Shown: positions 27,740 to 37,463, counted from the first letter of the stretch. The stretch is DNA of 64,000 bases from Streptomyces sp. ADI96-02 (GCF_003846185.1 NZ_ML123034.1:1060902-1124901), one strand, 5' to 3'. A program made the numbers and translations. The notes: generated by a model from the sequence alone, not told the origin.

Positions 27740-29011
27740 GTGGCAGCGCGCAGCCCGGCGGCGGCCGGAACCGGCGAGGACGCGACGGCCCCGTCGCTGG
27801 ACGAGCTGATGCCCTGGTCCGTGCCGCCGATGAGAACCGGCCGCGCCTGGGTGACGGGGCCCGATTCCGGCGCGCTCAGGGCCCGTTGGGAGCGGCTGGC
27901 CGCAGCCGCTCCGGCCGAGCAGGAGCGGCTGTTCGGCCCCACCCGCTCGCGTACGCCGTGGACGGCGGTGGCCGCGCTGCCCGGCCGGGCCGGCGGCACC
28001 GGGGCCTTCGCCCGCGCGCCGGGGGCCTGCCCCGATCCGGTGCGGATCCTGCACGGGCCCTTCGACGAGCAGTGGCTGCTCCCCGACCACCGGCTCATCG
28101 ACGCGGCCCGCCCGGAGCTGTGGCGGGTCGCCGACGGCCGCCAGCTCCTCATCGTCGAACACGGTCGCGCGCCGCAGGACTCCGGCCCCGCCCTGTCCGT
28201 GACGGCGCTGCTCGCCGACGGGCACTCCCCCGCCGGGCGGCCGGGGAGGATCAGGCCGCTGTACCGGCGGCCGGGCGGCGTGGAGCCCAATCTCGCGCCC
28301 GGACTGCTCGGCCTGCTGCGCGACCGGCTCGGCGGTGCGGCGGGCGAGGACCCGTTCGCCCCGGAGTCGGTGCTGGCCTGGGTGCTGGCGGCGGCCCGGC
28401 CCGCCGCCGGCGGCTGCCGCGTGCCCCTGCCGGCCGACGGCGCGGTGTGGGCGGCCGGGGTGGAGCTGGGCCGGGAGCTGCTGCGCCTCCATCTGCGCGG
28501 GGCCCGCGGCGGCGAACGGCCCCGGCTGCCGGGCGGGCGGCGGCCCTACGTGCGGGCCGCCCTGCCGGACCGACCGGCCGCGCTGGAGTACCACGCGGAG
28601 GAGGAGGCGCTGGTGATCGGCGGGGGCCGGATCTCGCCGGTGCCCGCCGCAGCCTGGGAGTTCACGGTCGGCGGGGTGCGGATGCTGGAGCTCTGGTTCG
28701 GCCGCCGTGCGGCGGCAGCGGCGGGTCTCGGAGCCGACGGGGCGGCGGCGGACGGGGCGGCGGCGGGAGGGCGCGGCTGGCTCCGGGACTGGACCTCGGA
28801 GCTGCTCGACCTCATCACCGTACTGGCCCTCCTGGACGCGACCGCGCCCCGGCGGGCCGCGCTGCGGTCCCGGCTGGAGCGGACGCCCGCGATCACCCGG
28901 GACGAGCTGCGGGCGGCCGGGGTGCTGCCCGCGCCCGTGGCGGCGCGGCGGCCGGCCTCGGTGCTCGGCCACCAGGAGGAGGGCCCCGACGGGCAGTTCG
29001 CGCTGCTGTGA
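27740..29011 (+). CDS. Stand-alone homologue of the type ISP restriction enzyme C-terminal domain
   Basis: A 423-residue protein matching proteins annotated in Streptomyces as type ISP restriction/modification enzyme. In real ISP enzymes (LlaBIII type) this region is the target-recognition part behind nuclease, helicase and methylase domains. Here there is no Walker motif, no methylase motif and no nuclease motif, and no such genes lie nearby, so it cannot restrict or methylate by itself. Characteristic blocks are DELMPWSVPPMRTGRAWV, RPLYRRPGG(V)EPNLAPGLL, LPGGRRPYVRA and WTSELLDLI. GGAGG precedes the GTG. Identification is from memory of this family and moderate in certainty. Confidence 0.65.
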   Translation: MAARSPAAAGTGEDATAPSLDELMPWSVPPMRTGRAWVTGPDSGALRARWERLAAAAPAEQERLFGPTRSRTPWTAVAALPGRAGGTGAFARAPGACPDPVRILHGPFDEQWLLPDHRLIDAARPELWRVADGRQLLIVEHGRAPQDSGPALSVTALLADGHSPAGRPGRIRPLYRRPGGVEPNLAPGLLGLLRDRLGGAAGEDPFAPESVLAWVLAAARPAAGGCRVPLPADGAVWAAGVELGRELLRLHLRGARGGERPRLPGGRRPYVRAALPDRPAALEYHAEEEALVIGGGRISPVPAAAWEFTVGGVRMLELWFGRRAAAAAGLGADGAAADGAAAGGRGWLRDWTSELLDLITVLALLDATAPRRAALRSRLERTPAITRDELRAAGVLPAPVAARRPASVLGHQEEGPDGQFALL

Positions 29012-29057
29012 GGGGCGGGGTGGCGAAAGGACCGGCCGCACGGTAAGCACGGTGACC

Positions 29058-30254
29058 ATGGACACTCAGCCACTCCCCCTCGACGGCGTCACGGTCGTCG
29101 CCGTCGAACAGGCGGTCGCCGCGCCCTTCGCCACCCGGCAGCTGGCCGATCTCGGGGCGCGGGTCATCAAGGTGGAGCGCCCCGACGGCGGGGACTTCGC
29201 CCGCGGCTACGACACGGCGGCGGGCGGCCTGGCCTCGCACTTCGTCTGGTGCAACCGGGGCAAGGAGTCCCTGGCGGTCGATCTGAAGGACCCGCGCGGG
29301 CTGGCGGTGGTACGCGAACTGGTCGCCGGGGCCGACGTCTTCGTGCAGAACCTGGCGCAGGGGGCGGCGGCGCGGCTCGGTCTCGACGCGGCGACGCTCT
29401 GCGCGGCGCACCCGCGCCTGGTGGCCGTGGACATCTCCGGTTACGGGGCGGGCGGCCCGTACGCGCACAAGCGGGCCTACGACATGCTCGTGCAGTGCGA
29501 GGCGGGTCTGGTCTCCGTCACCGGGACCGCCGAGCAGCCGGTGAAGGCGGGCTTTCCGGCGGCGGACGTGGCGGCGGCCATGTACGCGTTCTCCGGGGTG
29601 CTCGCCGCGCTGCTGCGGCGGGCCGCGACCGGCCGGGGCGGTCCGGTGGAGGTGTCGATGCTGGACGCGCTGGCGGAGTGGATGGGCCACCCGCTGAACC
29701 AGGCGATGCACGGGTCGGCCGTGCCGCCGCGCACCGGTCTGGCCCACTCGGTGATCGCCCCGTACGACGCGTTCGGGACGGCGGACGGCGAGCGGGTACT
29801 GCTCTCCGTGCAGAACGACCGGGAGTGGCGACGGCTCGCCGAACAGGTCATCGGACGGCCGGAGTTGGCCGATGATCCGGACTTCGCGACGAACGCGGCG
29901 CGGGCCCGCAACCGGTCGCGGACCGATGCGGTGGTGGCCGCCGCGCTGGCGGGGCTGACGGGCCGGGAGGCGCTGGCCGGGCTGGAGGCGGCGGGGATCG
30001 CCTGCGCCCGGCTGAACTCGGTGGCCGGCCTGGCCGCCCATCCGCAGCTCGCGGCGCGCGACCGGTGGCGGGTGGTGGACTCACCGGTGGGGCCGTTGCG
30101 GGCACTGCTGCCGCCGATCACGCTGCCGGGCGGGGCGGGGGCGCGGATGGGGGCCGTGCCGGCGCTGGGTGAGCACACCGACGCGCTGCTGCGAGCCCTG
30201 GGAATGACGGGCGAGCAGACATCGGCGTTGCGCCGGGACGGGGTCATCGCCTGA
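29058..30254 (+). CDS. CaiB/BaiF family CoA-transferase
   Basis: A 398-residue class III CoA-transferase that moves CoA between carboxylic acids through a covalent aspartyl intermediate. The catalytic Asp lies in GGPVEVSMLDALAEWM (about residue 201), and the N-terminal motif DLGARVIKVERPDGGD is typical. Substrate unknown. It follows the ISP-like gene by 46 bp and may share its message. Confidence 0.9.
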   Translation: MDTQPLPLDGVTVVAVEQAVAAPFATRQLADLGARVIKVERPDGGDFARGYDTAAGGLASHFVWCNRGKESLAVDLKDPRGLAVVRELVAGADVFVQNLAQGAAARLGLDAATLCAAHPRLVAVDISGYGAGGPYAHKRAYDMLVQCEAGLVSVTGTAEQPVKAGFPAADVAAAMYAFSGVLAALLRRAATGRGGPVEVSMLDALAEWMGHPLNQAMHGSAVPPRTGLAHSVIAPYDAFGTADGERVLLSVQNDREWRRLAEQVIGRPELADDPDFATNAARARNRSRTDAVVAAALAGLTGREALAGLEAAGIACARLNSVAGLAAHPQLAARDRWRVVDSPVGPLRALLPPITLPGGAGARMGAVPALGEHTDALLRALGMTGEQTSALRRDGVIA

Positions 30255-30299
30255 GCCGCCCCGAGCGGTGGGGCCGGTCAGGGGCCGACGGGCCGTCGG

Positions 30300-30563
30300 T
30301 CAGTGGCGGCTGCCGAAGAGCGAACGCCGCAGCCGGCGCAGCGGCGCGAAGAGCGACACGCGGGCGCTCCTGCTCCGGCCGGTGTGCGCGGCGTCGCGCG
30401 AGGTCAGCTCACGCATGAGCAGCGTCGCTTCCGCCGACTCGCGCTGCGGGACGGCAGGGCCGCCGAGCACCGCGAGATGGCGGTCGAGGCGCCTACTGGT
30501 CGCACCGCTCCCGCATGTGATGGCAGGCACCCGCGGCCTGCTCCGCACCGTTATCTGTTCCAT
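30300..30563 (-). CDS. Small basic conserved protein of unknown function
   Basis: An 87-residue, Arg-rich protein (MEQITVRSRPRVPAITC...RRLRRSLFGSRH) with no membrane segment or known domain. The ATG at 30563 is preceded by GGGGAG at 4-5 nt, and its coding reads better than the opposite strand. I believe similar small proteins occur at this place in other Streptomyces, but cannot check. It lies downstream of, and on the same strand as, the SGNH lipase gene, 239 bp away. Confidence 0.6.
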   Translation of the reverse strand: MEQITVRSRPRVPAITCGSGATSRRLDRHLAVLGGPAVPQRESAEATLLMRELTSRDAAHTGRSRSARVSLFAPLRRLRRSLFGSRH

Positions 30564-30802
30564 GTCACTCCCCACCCGTACGAGGGCACCCGGTCCGGGC
30601 AGGTTAACCCTATCGTCCCGCGATGACACACGGGTATCCCGCCTACCGGATCGGCACACCTGTACGGGGGTTGACGACTCGTTACCTAATTCGCCCGTTT
30701 TCGGGAGACTTCGGACAGTCTGGGCCGATGAGTGGGCGGCGCGGGAGGCCCGGCGGGGCGGCCTCCCGTGCCGGTGGTGCGGCGTTCGGGGCAACAGCCT
30801 TC

Positions 30803-31636
30803 TCAGGCGGCGGAGTTGAAGGCCGGCAGATAGCCGCCCGACTGCCCGGCGGCGGTCGGGTGGTAGGACTCGCCGATGTTGAGCCAGTTCACGCTGTGCA
30901 GCCAGGCGCCGGACGAGCAGATCTCGTGGCCGGTGAAGGCGGGCCTGACGTCGGCGAAGGCGAAGCCGTGGTCGGCGGCGCGTTTGGCGGTGGCGGTGTT
31001 GAGGTGGTCGGACGCCGCGTTGATGGCGGAGCGTTCCGACTCGTTGAGGCCGGCGAGGCAGTTGCCGGCGAGCTTGTAGAAGCGCGGGTAGCCGAGGACG
31101 ACGACACGGGCGGAGGGCGCCTTGGCCTTGATCGCGGAGTACACCGCGTCGAGCTTGCCGGGCAGGGTCGAGTCGACGTAGGCGCGGGCGGTGGCGATGC
31201 GGCTCAGGCAGGTGGCCTCGGACTGGAGGACGCAGGTGGTCATGACGTCCGCGAAGCCCGCGTCGTTGCCGCCGATGGAGATCGAGACGAGGTCGGTCGA
31301 GGCGTTCAGCGGACCGAGCTGACCGCCGGTGACATCGCCGGTGCGGGCGCCGGAACAGGCGGTGAAGGCGAACGAGGAAGGGGAGTTGGCGGCGGCCCAC
31401 AGGGCGGGGTAGGCGCGGTTGGTTCGCTTGCAGTCGCCGCTGGCGCTGTCGTAGCCGCCGGCTCCGACGCCGGAGGAGTAGGAGTCGCCGAGGGCGACAT
31501 AGTCGACGGCGCGGGCGGACGCGTCGGCGTGCGCCGCGCCCGCGCCGGTGAGCGCGAGCACCGTGCCGAGCAGGAGGGACGATGAGAACGCCGCGAGTCT
31601 GGACATGTTTCTGGACGCGTTCAGGGACACGTTCAT
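30803..31636 (-). CDS. Secreted SGNH/GDSL lipase
   Basis: A 277-residue exported esterase/lipase like the characterised Streptomyces coelicolor and S. rimosus enzymes. A Sec signal ends near Ala38. The four SGNH blocks are visible: GDSYSSG with nucleophile Ser52, the Gly/Asn of GGNDAGF, and the C-terminal ESYHPTAAG with the catalytic His. Six cysteines suggest three disulfides. AAGGAG precedes the ATG. Confidence 0.93.
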   Translation of the reverse strand: MNVSLNASRNMSRLAAFSSSLLLGTVLALTGAGAAHADASARAVDYVALGDSYSSGVGAGGYDSASGDCKRTNRAYPALWAAANSPSSFAFTACSGARTGDVTGGQLGPLNASTDLVSISIGGNDAGFADVMTTCVLQSEATCLSRIATARAYVDSTLPGKLDAVYSAIKAKAPSARVVVLGYPRFYKLAGNCLAGLNESERSAINAASDHLNTATAKRAADHGFAFADVRPAFTGHEICSSGAWLHSVNWLNIGESYHPTAAGQSGGYLPAFNSAA

Positions 31637-31879
31637 GGGGGGGGTCTCCTTGAGCAGGGGGTAGCTGCCTACTCCGTAGTAGCAGCGACTCCGCCCGACC
31701 GGAAGTGTCCATGCCAATAATGGGGCCCGAGTGCTTCCACCCGCCCCCGGGCGTTCGAACGGCGCTCCCCCGCGCGCCGGTGAGAGAGCGTCACATCGGA
31801 CCCGCGCCCGGGGAGACACGCGGCACGAACCGCCGAAACCCGGGTGCACCCGGCTCACCCGTGCCGGATCATGGGCGCC

Positions 31880-32974
31880 ATGTCCGCCACCCCTGAGTCC
31901 GCTCTGCCGATCCGGCTCACCGTCGACGACAGCGATTCGCCCTCCGACGTGGTCGACGCGCTGTTCCTCGGCCGCTTCGCGACGGGCGAGCAGCCCTACT
32001 CCCACAGCTCCTCCCTCGACCGGGTGAAGGCCGGAGCCACGCTGATCCCGCCGCACGCCTCGGTGCTGCGCACCGCCCGGGACGACGACCGCAGCGCCAC
32101 GCTCGCCGAGGGCGACGGCTGGACGCTGCTGGTCTCCCGCTGGAGCCGGAGCGCGGACGTCACCGTCACCGCGACCAGCGCCGAGCTGGCGGAACGGGTG
32201 CTCGGGCAGGCCGTGGAGGGCGCCCGGGACGAGCCGGAGCCCCAGCCCGACAACGTCACCATGGGCTTCTGGTACGTCTCGCCGCGCCGCGGCCCCTCCC
32301 GCACCACCCGAAGGATCTCCGCCGGGAGCTGGGCGGAGGTGCGCCCCAACTACACGGCCCCGGTGGCCGACGCGATGGACCGCCTGATGAAGCTCACCCC
32401 GGACGACGTCGCGGGACGGCTGCTCCTGCTGCACGGGCCGCCCGGCACCGGCAAGACGTCCGCGCTGCGCACGCTCGCCCGGTCCTGGCGCGACTGGTGC
32501 CAGGTGGACTGCGTCCTGGACCCGGAGCGGCTGTTCAACGACGTCGGGTACCTGATGGACATCGCGATCGGCGAGGACGACGGCACCGCCCGGGGACGGT
32601 GGCGGCTGCTGCTTCTGGAGGACTGCGACGAGCTGATCCGCGGCGAGGCCAAGCACACCGCGGGCCAGGCGCTGTCCCGGCTGCTCAACCTGACGGACGG
32701 TCTGCTCGGACAGGGCCGCAACGTACTGGTGGCCGTCACCACCAACGAGGACCTGGAACGGCTGCACCCGGCCGTCGTCAGGCCGGGCCGCTGCCTGGCC
32801 CGGATCGAGGTGGGGCCGCTGACCCGCCCGGAGTCCGTGGCCTGGCTGGGCGCCGAGAAGGGCATCGGGCGCGACGGGGCCTCGCTGGCGGAGCTGTACG
32901 CGCTGCGCCGCGGGTTCGGCCCCGCGTCGGTGCCGAAGCAGGACGCGAGCGCCGACGCCGGGCTCTACCTGTAG
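31880..32974 (+). CDS. AAA-family ATPase with N-terminal DUF5925 domain
   Basis: A 364-residue cytosolic ATPase. The first 160 residues form a beta-rich DUF5925-type domain. The AAA core has Walker A GPPGTGKT (residues 186-193), Walker B LLLLEDCDEL, sensor 1 VAVTTNE and the arginine pair PGRC near residue 300. It resembles spastin/BCS1-like AAA proteins in topology. Function unknown; it stands alone. An ATG three codons earlier (31871) is possible. Confidence 0.82.
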   Translation: MSATPESALPIRLTVDDSDSPSDVVDALFLGRFATGEQPYSHSSSLDRVKAGATLIPPHASVLRTARDDDRSATLAEGDGWTLLVSRWSRSADVTVTATSAELAERVLGQAVEGARDEPEPQPDNVTMGFWYVSPRRGPSRTTRRISAGSWAEVRPNYTAPVADAMDRLMKLTPDDVAGRLLLLHGPPGTGKTSALRTLARSWRDWCQVDCVLDPERLFNDVGYLMDIAIGEDDGTARGRWRLLLLEDCDELIRGEAKHTAGQALSRLLNLTDGLLGQGRNVLVAVTTNEDLERLHPAVVRPGRCLARIEVGPLTRPESVAWLGAEKGIGRDGASLAELYALRRGFGPASVPKQDASADAGLYL

Positions 32975-33017
32975 GGCCCGGCCGCACCGCACCTCCAGGC
33001 CGCGCCGCGGCCGTGGC

Positions 33018-33392
33018 TCAGCGCTCGTACGCGGCCCGCACCGCGTCCCGGGCGAGCGAGAGGGCCCGCTCCTGGGAGAGCCCGAGCCGCCGGGCGGCCT
33101 CGGCGTACTGCTGCGCCGCGGCGGCGGCCCGCTGCTCGGCCGCTCCGCCGGCCGCGGCGACGAAGGTCCCGTTGCGGCCACGGGTCTCGATCACACCGTC
33201 GGTCTCCAGCGCCCGGTACGCCTTGGCCACCGTGTTGGCGGCGAGGCCCAGCTCCTCGGCGAAGCCGCGTACGGTCGGGAGGCGGTGGCCGACGGGCAGC
33301 GCACCGGAACGGACCAGTTCGGAGAGCCGGTCGCGCAGTTGCTCGGAGGGAGCCACGCCGGAGTCCGGGTCGAGCACGATCTTCTCAGTCAC
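33018..33392 (-). CDS. Short GntR-family regulator (YtrA subfamily)
   Basis: A 124-residue regulator with only a winged helix (GHRLPTVRGFAEELGLAANTVAKAYRALETDGVIETRGRNGTF) and a short helical dimerisation tail, as in YtrA-type GntR proteins that usually control an ABC transporter in the same operon. No such transporter is adjacent. GTG at 33392 chosen; a GTG at 33410 is possible. Confidence 0.85.
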   Translation of the reverse strand: MTEKIVLDPDSGVAPSEQLRDRLSELVRSGALPVGHRLPTVRGFAEELGLAANTVAKAYRALETDGVIETRGRNGTFVAAAGGAAEQRAAAAAQQYAEAARRLGLSQERALSLARDAVRAAYER

Positions 33393-33502
33393 CCGCCGAT
33401 TCTCCCCCACCGCCGGAGGAAGGCGAGGCGATCGCGGCGGGGGCCGCGCGCGGCGTCCCCCGCATGACGGCGATCGTGCCCGACGTACGCGGTCGGCCGC
33501 GC

Positions 33503-35032
33503 TCAGCCGCCACGGACGGCGCGGCCCTCCTCGTCGGATGTCCGGTCACCGCGCCGCCGCGCGACCAGCCGGCGCAGCAGCGGCCAGGCCACGATCAGCG
33601 CCACGATCGCGTACACCGTGACGGAGAACGGGGTGTTCACCAGGCCGGTCACACTGCCGTCGCTGATCTGGAGCGCGCGCCGCAGCTGCTGCTCGGCGGC
33701 CGGGCCGAGGATCACCCCGATGACGGCGGGGAGCACCGGCAGCCCGTAGCGCCGCATCCCGAGCCCGATCAACCCGATGACCAGCAGGATCACCAGGTCC
33801 AGCGACTCGCCGCCGACCGCGTACGCGCCGACGGCCGCGAAGAAGAGGATGCCCGCGTACAGATAGGGGCGCGGGATCCGCAGCAGCTTCGCCCAGACGG
33901 GGGCGAGCGGCAGGTTGAGCGCGAGCAGCAGCACCATGCCGACGAAGAGCGAGGCGATGAGCCCCCAGACCAGTTCCGGTTCGCGTTCGAACAGGAGGGG
34001 GCCGGGCTGGATTCCGTACTGCTGGAAGGCGGCGAGCATCACGGCGGCGACCGCGGTGGTGGGCAGCCCGAGGGTGAGCATCGAGACGAGTGTGCCGGCC
34101 GCGGAGGCGGAGGCGGCGGCCTCCGGTCCGGCGACGCCCTCGATGGCGCCCTTGCCGAACTGGTCGCGGTGGCGGGAGAGCCGCTTCTCGGTGACGTAGC
34201 TGAGGAAGGTCGGGATCTCCGCTCCGCCCGCCGGGATCGCGCCGAACGGGAAGCCGATGACCGGGCCGCGCAGCCAGGGCCGCCAGGTGCGGCGCAGGTC
34301 GGCGCGGCCGAGCCAGGGGCGGCCGACGGGTATGGGCTCGCCGGCGGAGCGGCGCAGGTGCGCGGCGACCCAGAGGGCCTCGCCGATGGCGAAGAGGCCG
34401 ACCGCGACGATCACCACGTCGACGCCGTCGGCCAGTTGGAGCGAGCCGAAGGTCAGGCGCTGCTGACCGGTCATCTGGTCGAGGCCGACCAGGCCGATGG
34501 TGAGGCCGATGAGGAGGGAGGCGAGACCGCGGATGCGGGAGGCGCCGAGGACGGAGGTGACGGCGATGAAGGCCAGCACCATGATCGCGAAGTAGTCGGG
34601 GGCGCCGATGCCGACCGCGAGCGAGGCCACGGTCGGGGCGAGGACGACGAGCAGGACCGTGCCGATCATCCCGCCGGCGAAGTGGCCGATCGCGGCGGCG
34701 GCGAGCGCCTGGGCGCCGCGTCCGGACTTCGCCATCGGGTTGCCCTCGATCGCGGCGACGACGGCGGCGCTCTCGCCGGGCGTGTTGAGGAGGATCGAGG
34801 TGGTGGAGCCGCCGAACATCGCGCCGTAGTAGATCCCGGCGAACATGATGAACGCGCCGGTCGGATCGAGTCCGTAGGTCACCGGGAGCAGCAGCGCGAC
34901 GGCCATGGCCGGGCCGATGCCGGGCAGGACGCCGATCGCGGTGCCGAGCAGGACGCCGACGGCGGCCCAGAGCAGGTTGACCGGCGTGAGCGCCGTGCCG
35001 AAGCCGTCGATGAGGGAGTTGAGGGAATCCAT
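33503..35032 (-). CDS. tctA: Tripartite tricarboxylate transporter, large permease TctA
   Basis: A 509-residue membrane protein with about 12 segments and TctA signatures ([41 protein letters not shown]). It forms the channel for tricarboxylate/H+ or Na+ symport with TctB and the binding protein TctC. Third gene of tctC-tctB-tctA; starts 3 bp after the tctB stop. Confidence 0.93.
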   Translation of the reverse strand: MDSLNSLIDGFGTALTPVNLLWAAVGVLLGTAIGVLPGIGPAMAVALLLPVTYGLDPTGAFIMFAGIYYGAMFGGSTTSILLNTPGESAAVVAAIEGNPMAKSGRGAQALAAAAIGHFAGGMIGTVLLVVLAPTVASLAVGIGAPDYFAIMVLAFIAVTSVLGASRIRGLASLLIGLTIGLVGLDQMTGQQRLTFGSLQLADGVDVVIVAVGLFAIGEALWVAAHLRRSAGEPIPVGRPWLGRADLRRTWRPWLRGPVIGFPFGAIPAGGAEIPTFLSYVTEKRLSRHRDQFGKGAIEGVAGPEAAASASAAGTLVSMLTLGLPTTAVAAVMLAAFQQYGIQPGPLLFEREPELVWGLIASLFVGMVLLLALNLPLAPVWAKLLRIPRPYLYAGILFFAAVGAYAVGGESLDLVILLVIGLIGLGMRRYGLPVLPAVIGVILGPAAEQQLRRALQISDGSVTGLVNTPFSVTVYAIVALIVAWPLLRRLVARRRGDRTSDEEGRAVRGG

Positions 35033-35035
35033 CGG

Positions 35036-35644
35036 TCAGAGCACCCCCATCAGCGGGCCGCCCGGCAGGGGGACTCCGAGCAGGTTGTCGAAGAGGAAGT
35101 AGGTGGCGAGCGAGAGCCCCGCCGCGATGAGCGGGTCGCGGCCGTGGTGCCGGCTGCCCAGCGCGTAGGCGGAGCCCCAGAAGAGCAGCGCCCCGGCGAC
35201 CGGGAAGCCGACCGGGCCGATCAGGACGGCGGCGGCGAGGAAGACGCCGCTCAGCAGGAGTACGGTGCGCCAGTCGGCCGGCTCGCCGAGGTCGACGTCC
35301 TCGCCGCCCTCGGCCTCGCCGCGTCCGCCGCGCAGGACGTCGACGGCGAGGAGGACGGCGACCAGCACGAGGGCCGCGCCGACGACGACGGGGACGGTCC
35401 GGGGGCCGACGGGTCCGCGCTGGGCCACCTCGACGCTCATGGTGAGGGCGTCGGTGAGGACGAGACCGCCGAGGGCGAGCAGCAGGACGCTGACGCCGAG
35501 TTCGGAGTGGTCGCGGAGCCAGGACCCGGTGGCGGGGGGCGGGGCCTGCGGTTCGCCGGCGGGCCGGGGCGCGTCCGGTGCGGCGTCGGTCACGGGGCCG
35601 GCGGGGGCGGCCCGGCCGGTGCCGGGTCGCGGGTCGGTGGTCAC
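35036..35644 (-). CDS. tctB: Tripartite tricarboxylate transporter, small subunit TctB
   Basis: A 202-residue protein with a Pro/Ala-rich N-terminus of about 45 residues and four membrane segments. The GTG start overlaps the tctC stop by 4 bp (GTGA), showing translational coupling. Confidence 0.88.
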   Translation of the reverse strand: MTTDPRPGTGRAAPAGPVTDAAPDAPRPAGEPQAPPPATGSWLRDHSELGVSVLLLALGGLVLTDALTMSVEVAQRGPVGPRTVPVVVGAALVLVAVLLAVDVLRGGRGEAEGGEDVDLGEPADWRTVLLLSGVFLAAAVLIGPVGFPVAGALLFWGSAYALGSRHHGRDPLIAAGLSLATYFLFDNLLGVPLPGGPLMGVL

Positions 35645-36624
35645 AGTCCCAGCTCCTTGAGAACGGTGGCGACGCGCTCGTCCTGCTCGTCGAGGAAGTC
35701 GCCGAACGGTTCGCCGGCGAGGAAGGCGTCGTCCCAGCCGTTCTTCCTCATCGAGTCCTTCCACTGCTTCGAGGCGTGCAGTTCGCGGACCAGGCCGGTG
35801 AGTTTGGCGCGCTCGGCGTCGGAGAGTCCGGGCGGGGCGACGATGCCGCGCCAGTTGGTGAACTCGGTGTCGAGTCCGGCCTCGCGCAGGGTGGGGGCGT
35901 CCAGGCCCGGTACGCGTTCCGGGCCGGTGACGGCGAGCAGCCGCAGTTCGCCCGCCTCGATCTGGTCGCGGTACTCGCCGAGGCCCGAGACGCCGAAGCC
36001 GACCTTGTCGCCGAGGATGGAGGCGAGGAGTTCGCCGCCGCCGTCGAACGGGACGTAGTTGACCGTCTTCGGGGCGATCCCGGCGGCCCGCGCCATGAGC
36101 ATCGGGGCGAGGTGGTCGGGGCCGCCGGGCGAGGAGCCGCCGCCCACCGGGAGGCCGGCCGGGTCCTTCTTCCAGGCGGCGAGCAGGTCGTCGATGGTCC
36201 GGTACGGGGAGTCCTTGCCGACGACGACGATGTCCGGCTCCTCGGTGAGCCGGGCGATCGGGGTGGTGTCGGCGAGGGTGCTCGGGGAGTTGTTGGTGTG
36301 GACCGCGCCGACGACGCCGAGGCCCATGGAGAGCGCGAGCCTGCCGTTGCCGTGCTCGCCGACGAGCCGGGTCAGGCCGACCGTGCCGCCGGCGCCCGGC
36401 AGGTTGAACACCTCGATGTTGTGGGTGAGTCCGGCGTCCTCGGCGTCCTTGGCCAGGGTGCGGGCGGTGATGTCGTAGCCGCCGCCGGGGGTGTTGGGGA
36501 CCATGAAGCGGAGCCCGGGGATCTGGGTGCCGGTGTCGGAGCCGCTGCCCGTGGAGAGCAGCGGCGGTCCCACCAGCACCAGGGCCGCGGCTCCGAGCAG
36601 GGCGAGAGGAGTGCGCAGTCGCAC
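35641..36624 (-). CDS. tctC: Tripartite tricarboxylate transporter, substrate-binding protein TctC
   Basis: A 327-residue exported binding protein of the Bug/TctC family (MVPNTPGGGYDITAR, NLPGAGGTVGL). The N-terminus is hydrophobic but has no lipobox cysteine, so it is released or anchored by its signal. The GTG at 36624 follows AAGGCGG. Divergent from a response regulator gene that probably controls it. Confidence 0.9.
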   Translation of the reverse strand: MRLRTPLALLGAAALVLVGPPLLSTGSGSDTGTQIPGLRFMVPNTPGGGYDITARTLAKDAEDAGLTHNIEVFNLPGAGGTVGLTRLVGEHGNGRLALSMGLGVVGAVHTNNSPSTLADTTPIARLTEEPDIVVVGKDSPYRTIDDLLAAWKKDPAGLPVGGGSSPGGPDHLAPMLMARAAGIAPKTVNYVPFDGGGELLASILGDKVGFGVSGLGEYRDQIEAGELRLLAVTGPERVPGLDAPTLREAGLDTEFTNWRGIVAPPGLSDAERAKLTGLVRELHASKQWKDSMRKNGWDDAFLAGEPFGDFLDEQDERVATVLKELGL

Positions 36625-36703
36625 GGGTTCCGCCTTTCGCTGTGAAGTGGCCCACATGTTGCCCGCGCGTCGACCGGCTGTCTCCGTTCCGCAATCAACG
36701 GAC

Positions 36704-36721
36704 GTTGTGGTCGTTGTGGTC
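36704..36721. repeat. Direct repeat in the tctC-response regulator intergenic region
   Basis: GTTGTGGTC is repeated head to tail (36704-36712 and 36713-36721) between the divergent genes. Direct repeats of this kind are typical of response-regulator binding sites; the regulator gene starts 19 bp further on. Confidence 0.45.
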
Positions 36722-36739
36722 GCGCTCTACGGTGTCCGC

Positions 36740-37438
36740 GTGACGAAGGTGCTGGTGGTGGACGACGACTTCATGGTCGCGAAGCTGCACTGCCGCTATG
36801 TCTCCGCGATGGACGGGTTCACGGTCGTCGGGGTGGCCCACAGCGGGGCGGATGCGCTGCGCGCGGCCGGGGAGTCGCGTCCCGACCTGATCCTGCTGGA
36901 CGTCTACCTGCCCGATATGAACGGCGTCGACGTGCTGCGCGCCCTGCGGGAGGCGGAGGAGCGGGACGCCGGGCGTACCGGCGCGGACGTCCTGTTCATC
37001 ACGGCGGCCCGGGACGCGGGGGTGATCCGGGCGGCGCTGCGGGCGGGAGCGCTGCACTACCTGATCAAGCCGTTCCACCGCTCGGCGCTCCAGGAGCAGG
37101 TGCAGCACGTGGCGTCGTTGCGGCACCGCCTGGACGCGCTGGACGAGTCGCGCCAGGAGGCCCGCCAGGAGGACGTGGACCGGATCTTCGGCACCCGGCC
37201 GCCGGGCTCGCGCGGACTGCCCAAGGGGCTCGCGGCCCCGACGGCCGATCTGGTGGAGCGCATCCTGCGCGAGCACCCGGAGGGCCTGTCCGCCTCCGAG
37301 TGCGCCGAGGCGGGGGCGCTGTCGCGGGTCAGCACCCGCCGCTACCTGGAGTACTTCGCGGTGACGGGCCGGGCGGAGGTCACCCTGCGCTACGGCGGCA
37401 CGGGGCGGCCGGAGCGGCGCTACCGGGCGGTGGTGTAG
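36740..37438 (+). CDS. CitB/DcuR-type response regulator, no kinase beside it
   Basis: A 232-residue regulator. Receiver domain at residues 1-125 with acidic pocket VDDD, phosphoacceptor Asp54 (LLDVYLPDMNG) and Lys in YLIKPF. The C-terminal domain (LSASECAEAGALSRVSTRRYLEYFAVTGRAEV) is the winged helix of the CitB/DpiA group, which normally controls di- and tricarboxylate transport. It is divergent from tctCBA. The usual CitA-type histidine kinase gene is absent on both sides. Confidence 0.9.
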   Translation: MTKVLVVDDDFMVAKLHCRYVSAMDGFTVVGVAHSGADALRAAGESRPDLILLDVYLPDMNGVDVLRALREAEERDAGRTGADVLFITAARDAGVIRAALRAGALHYLIKPFHRSALQEQVQHVASLRHRLDALDESRQEARQEDVDRIFGTRPPGSRGLPKGLAAPTADLVERILREHPEGLSASECAEAGALSRVSTRRYLEYFAVTGRAEVTLRYGGTGRPERRYRAVV

Positions 37439-37463
37439 CCGCGCGGTCGAGGCCCGGTGCGGG

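Noticed and set aside
33464..36058. Long plus-strand open frame opposite tctA-tctB-tctC
   Set aside because: Low-complexity Glu/Asp/Gly composition and complete overlap with three recognisable transporter genes.
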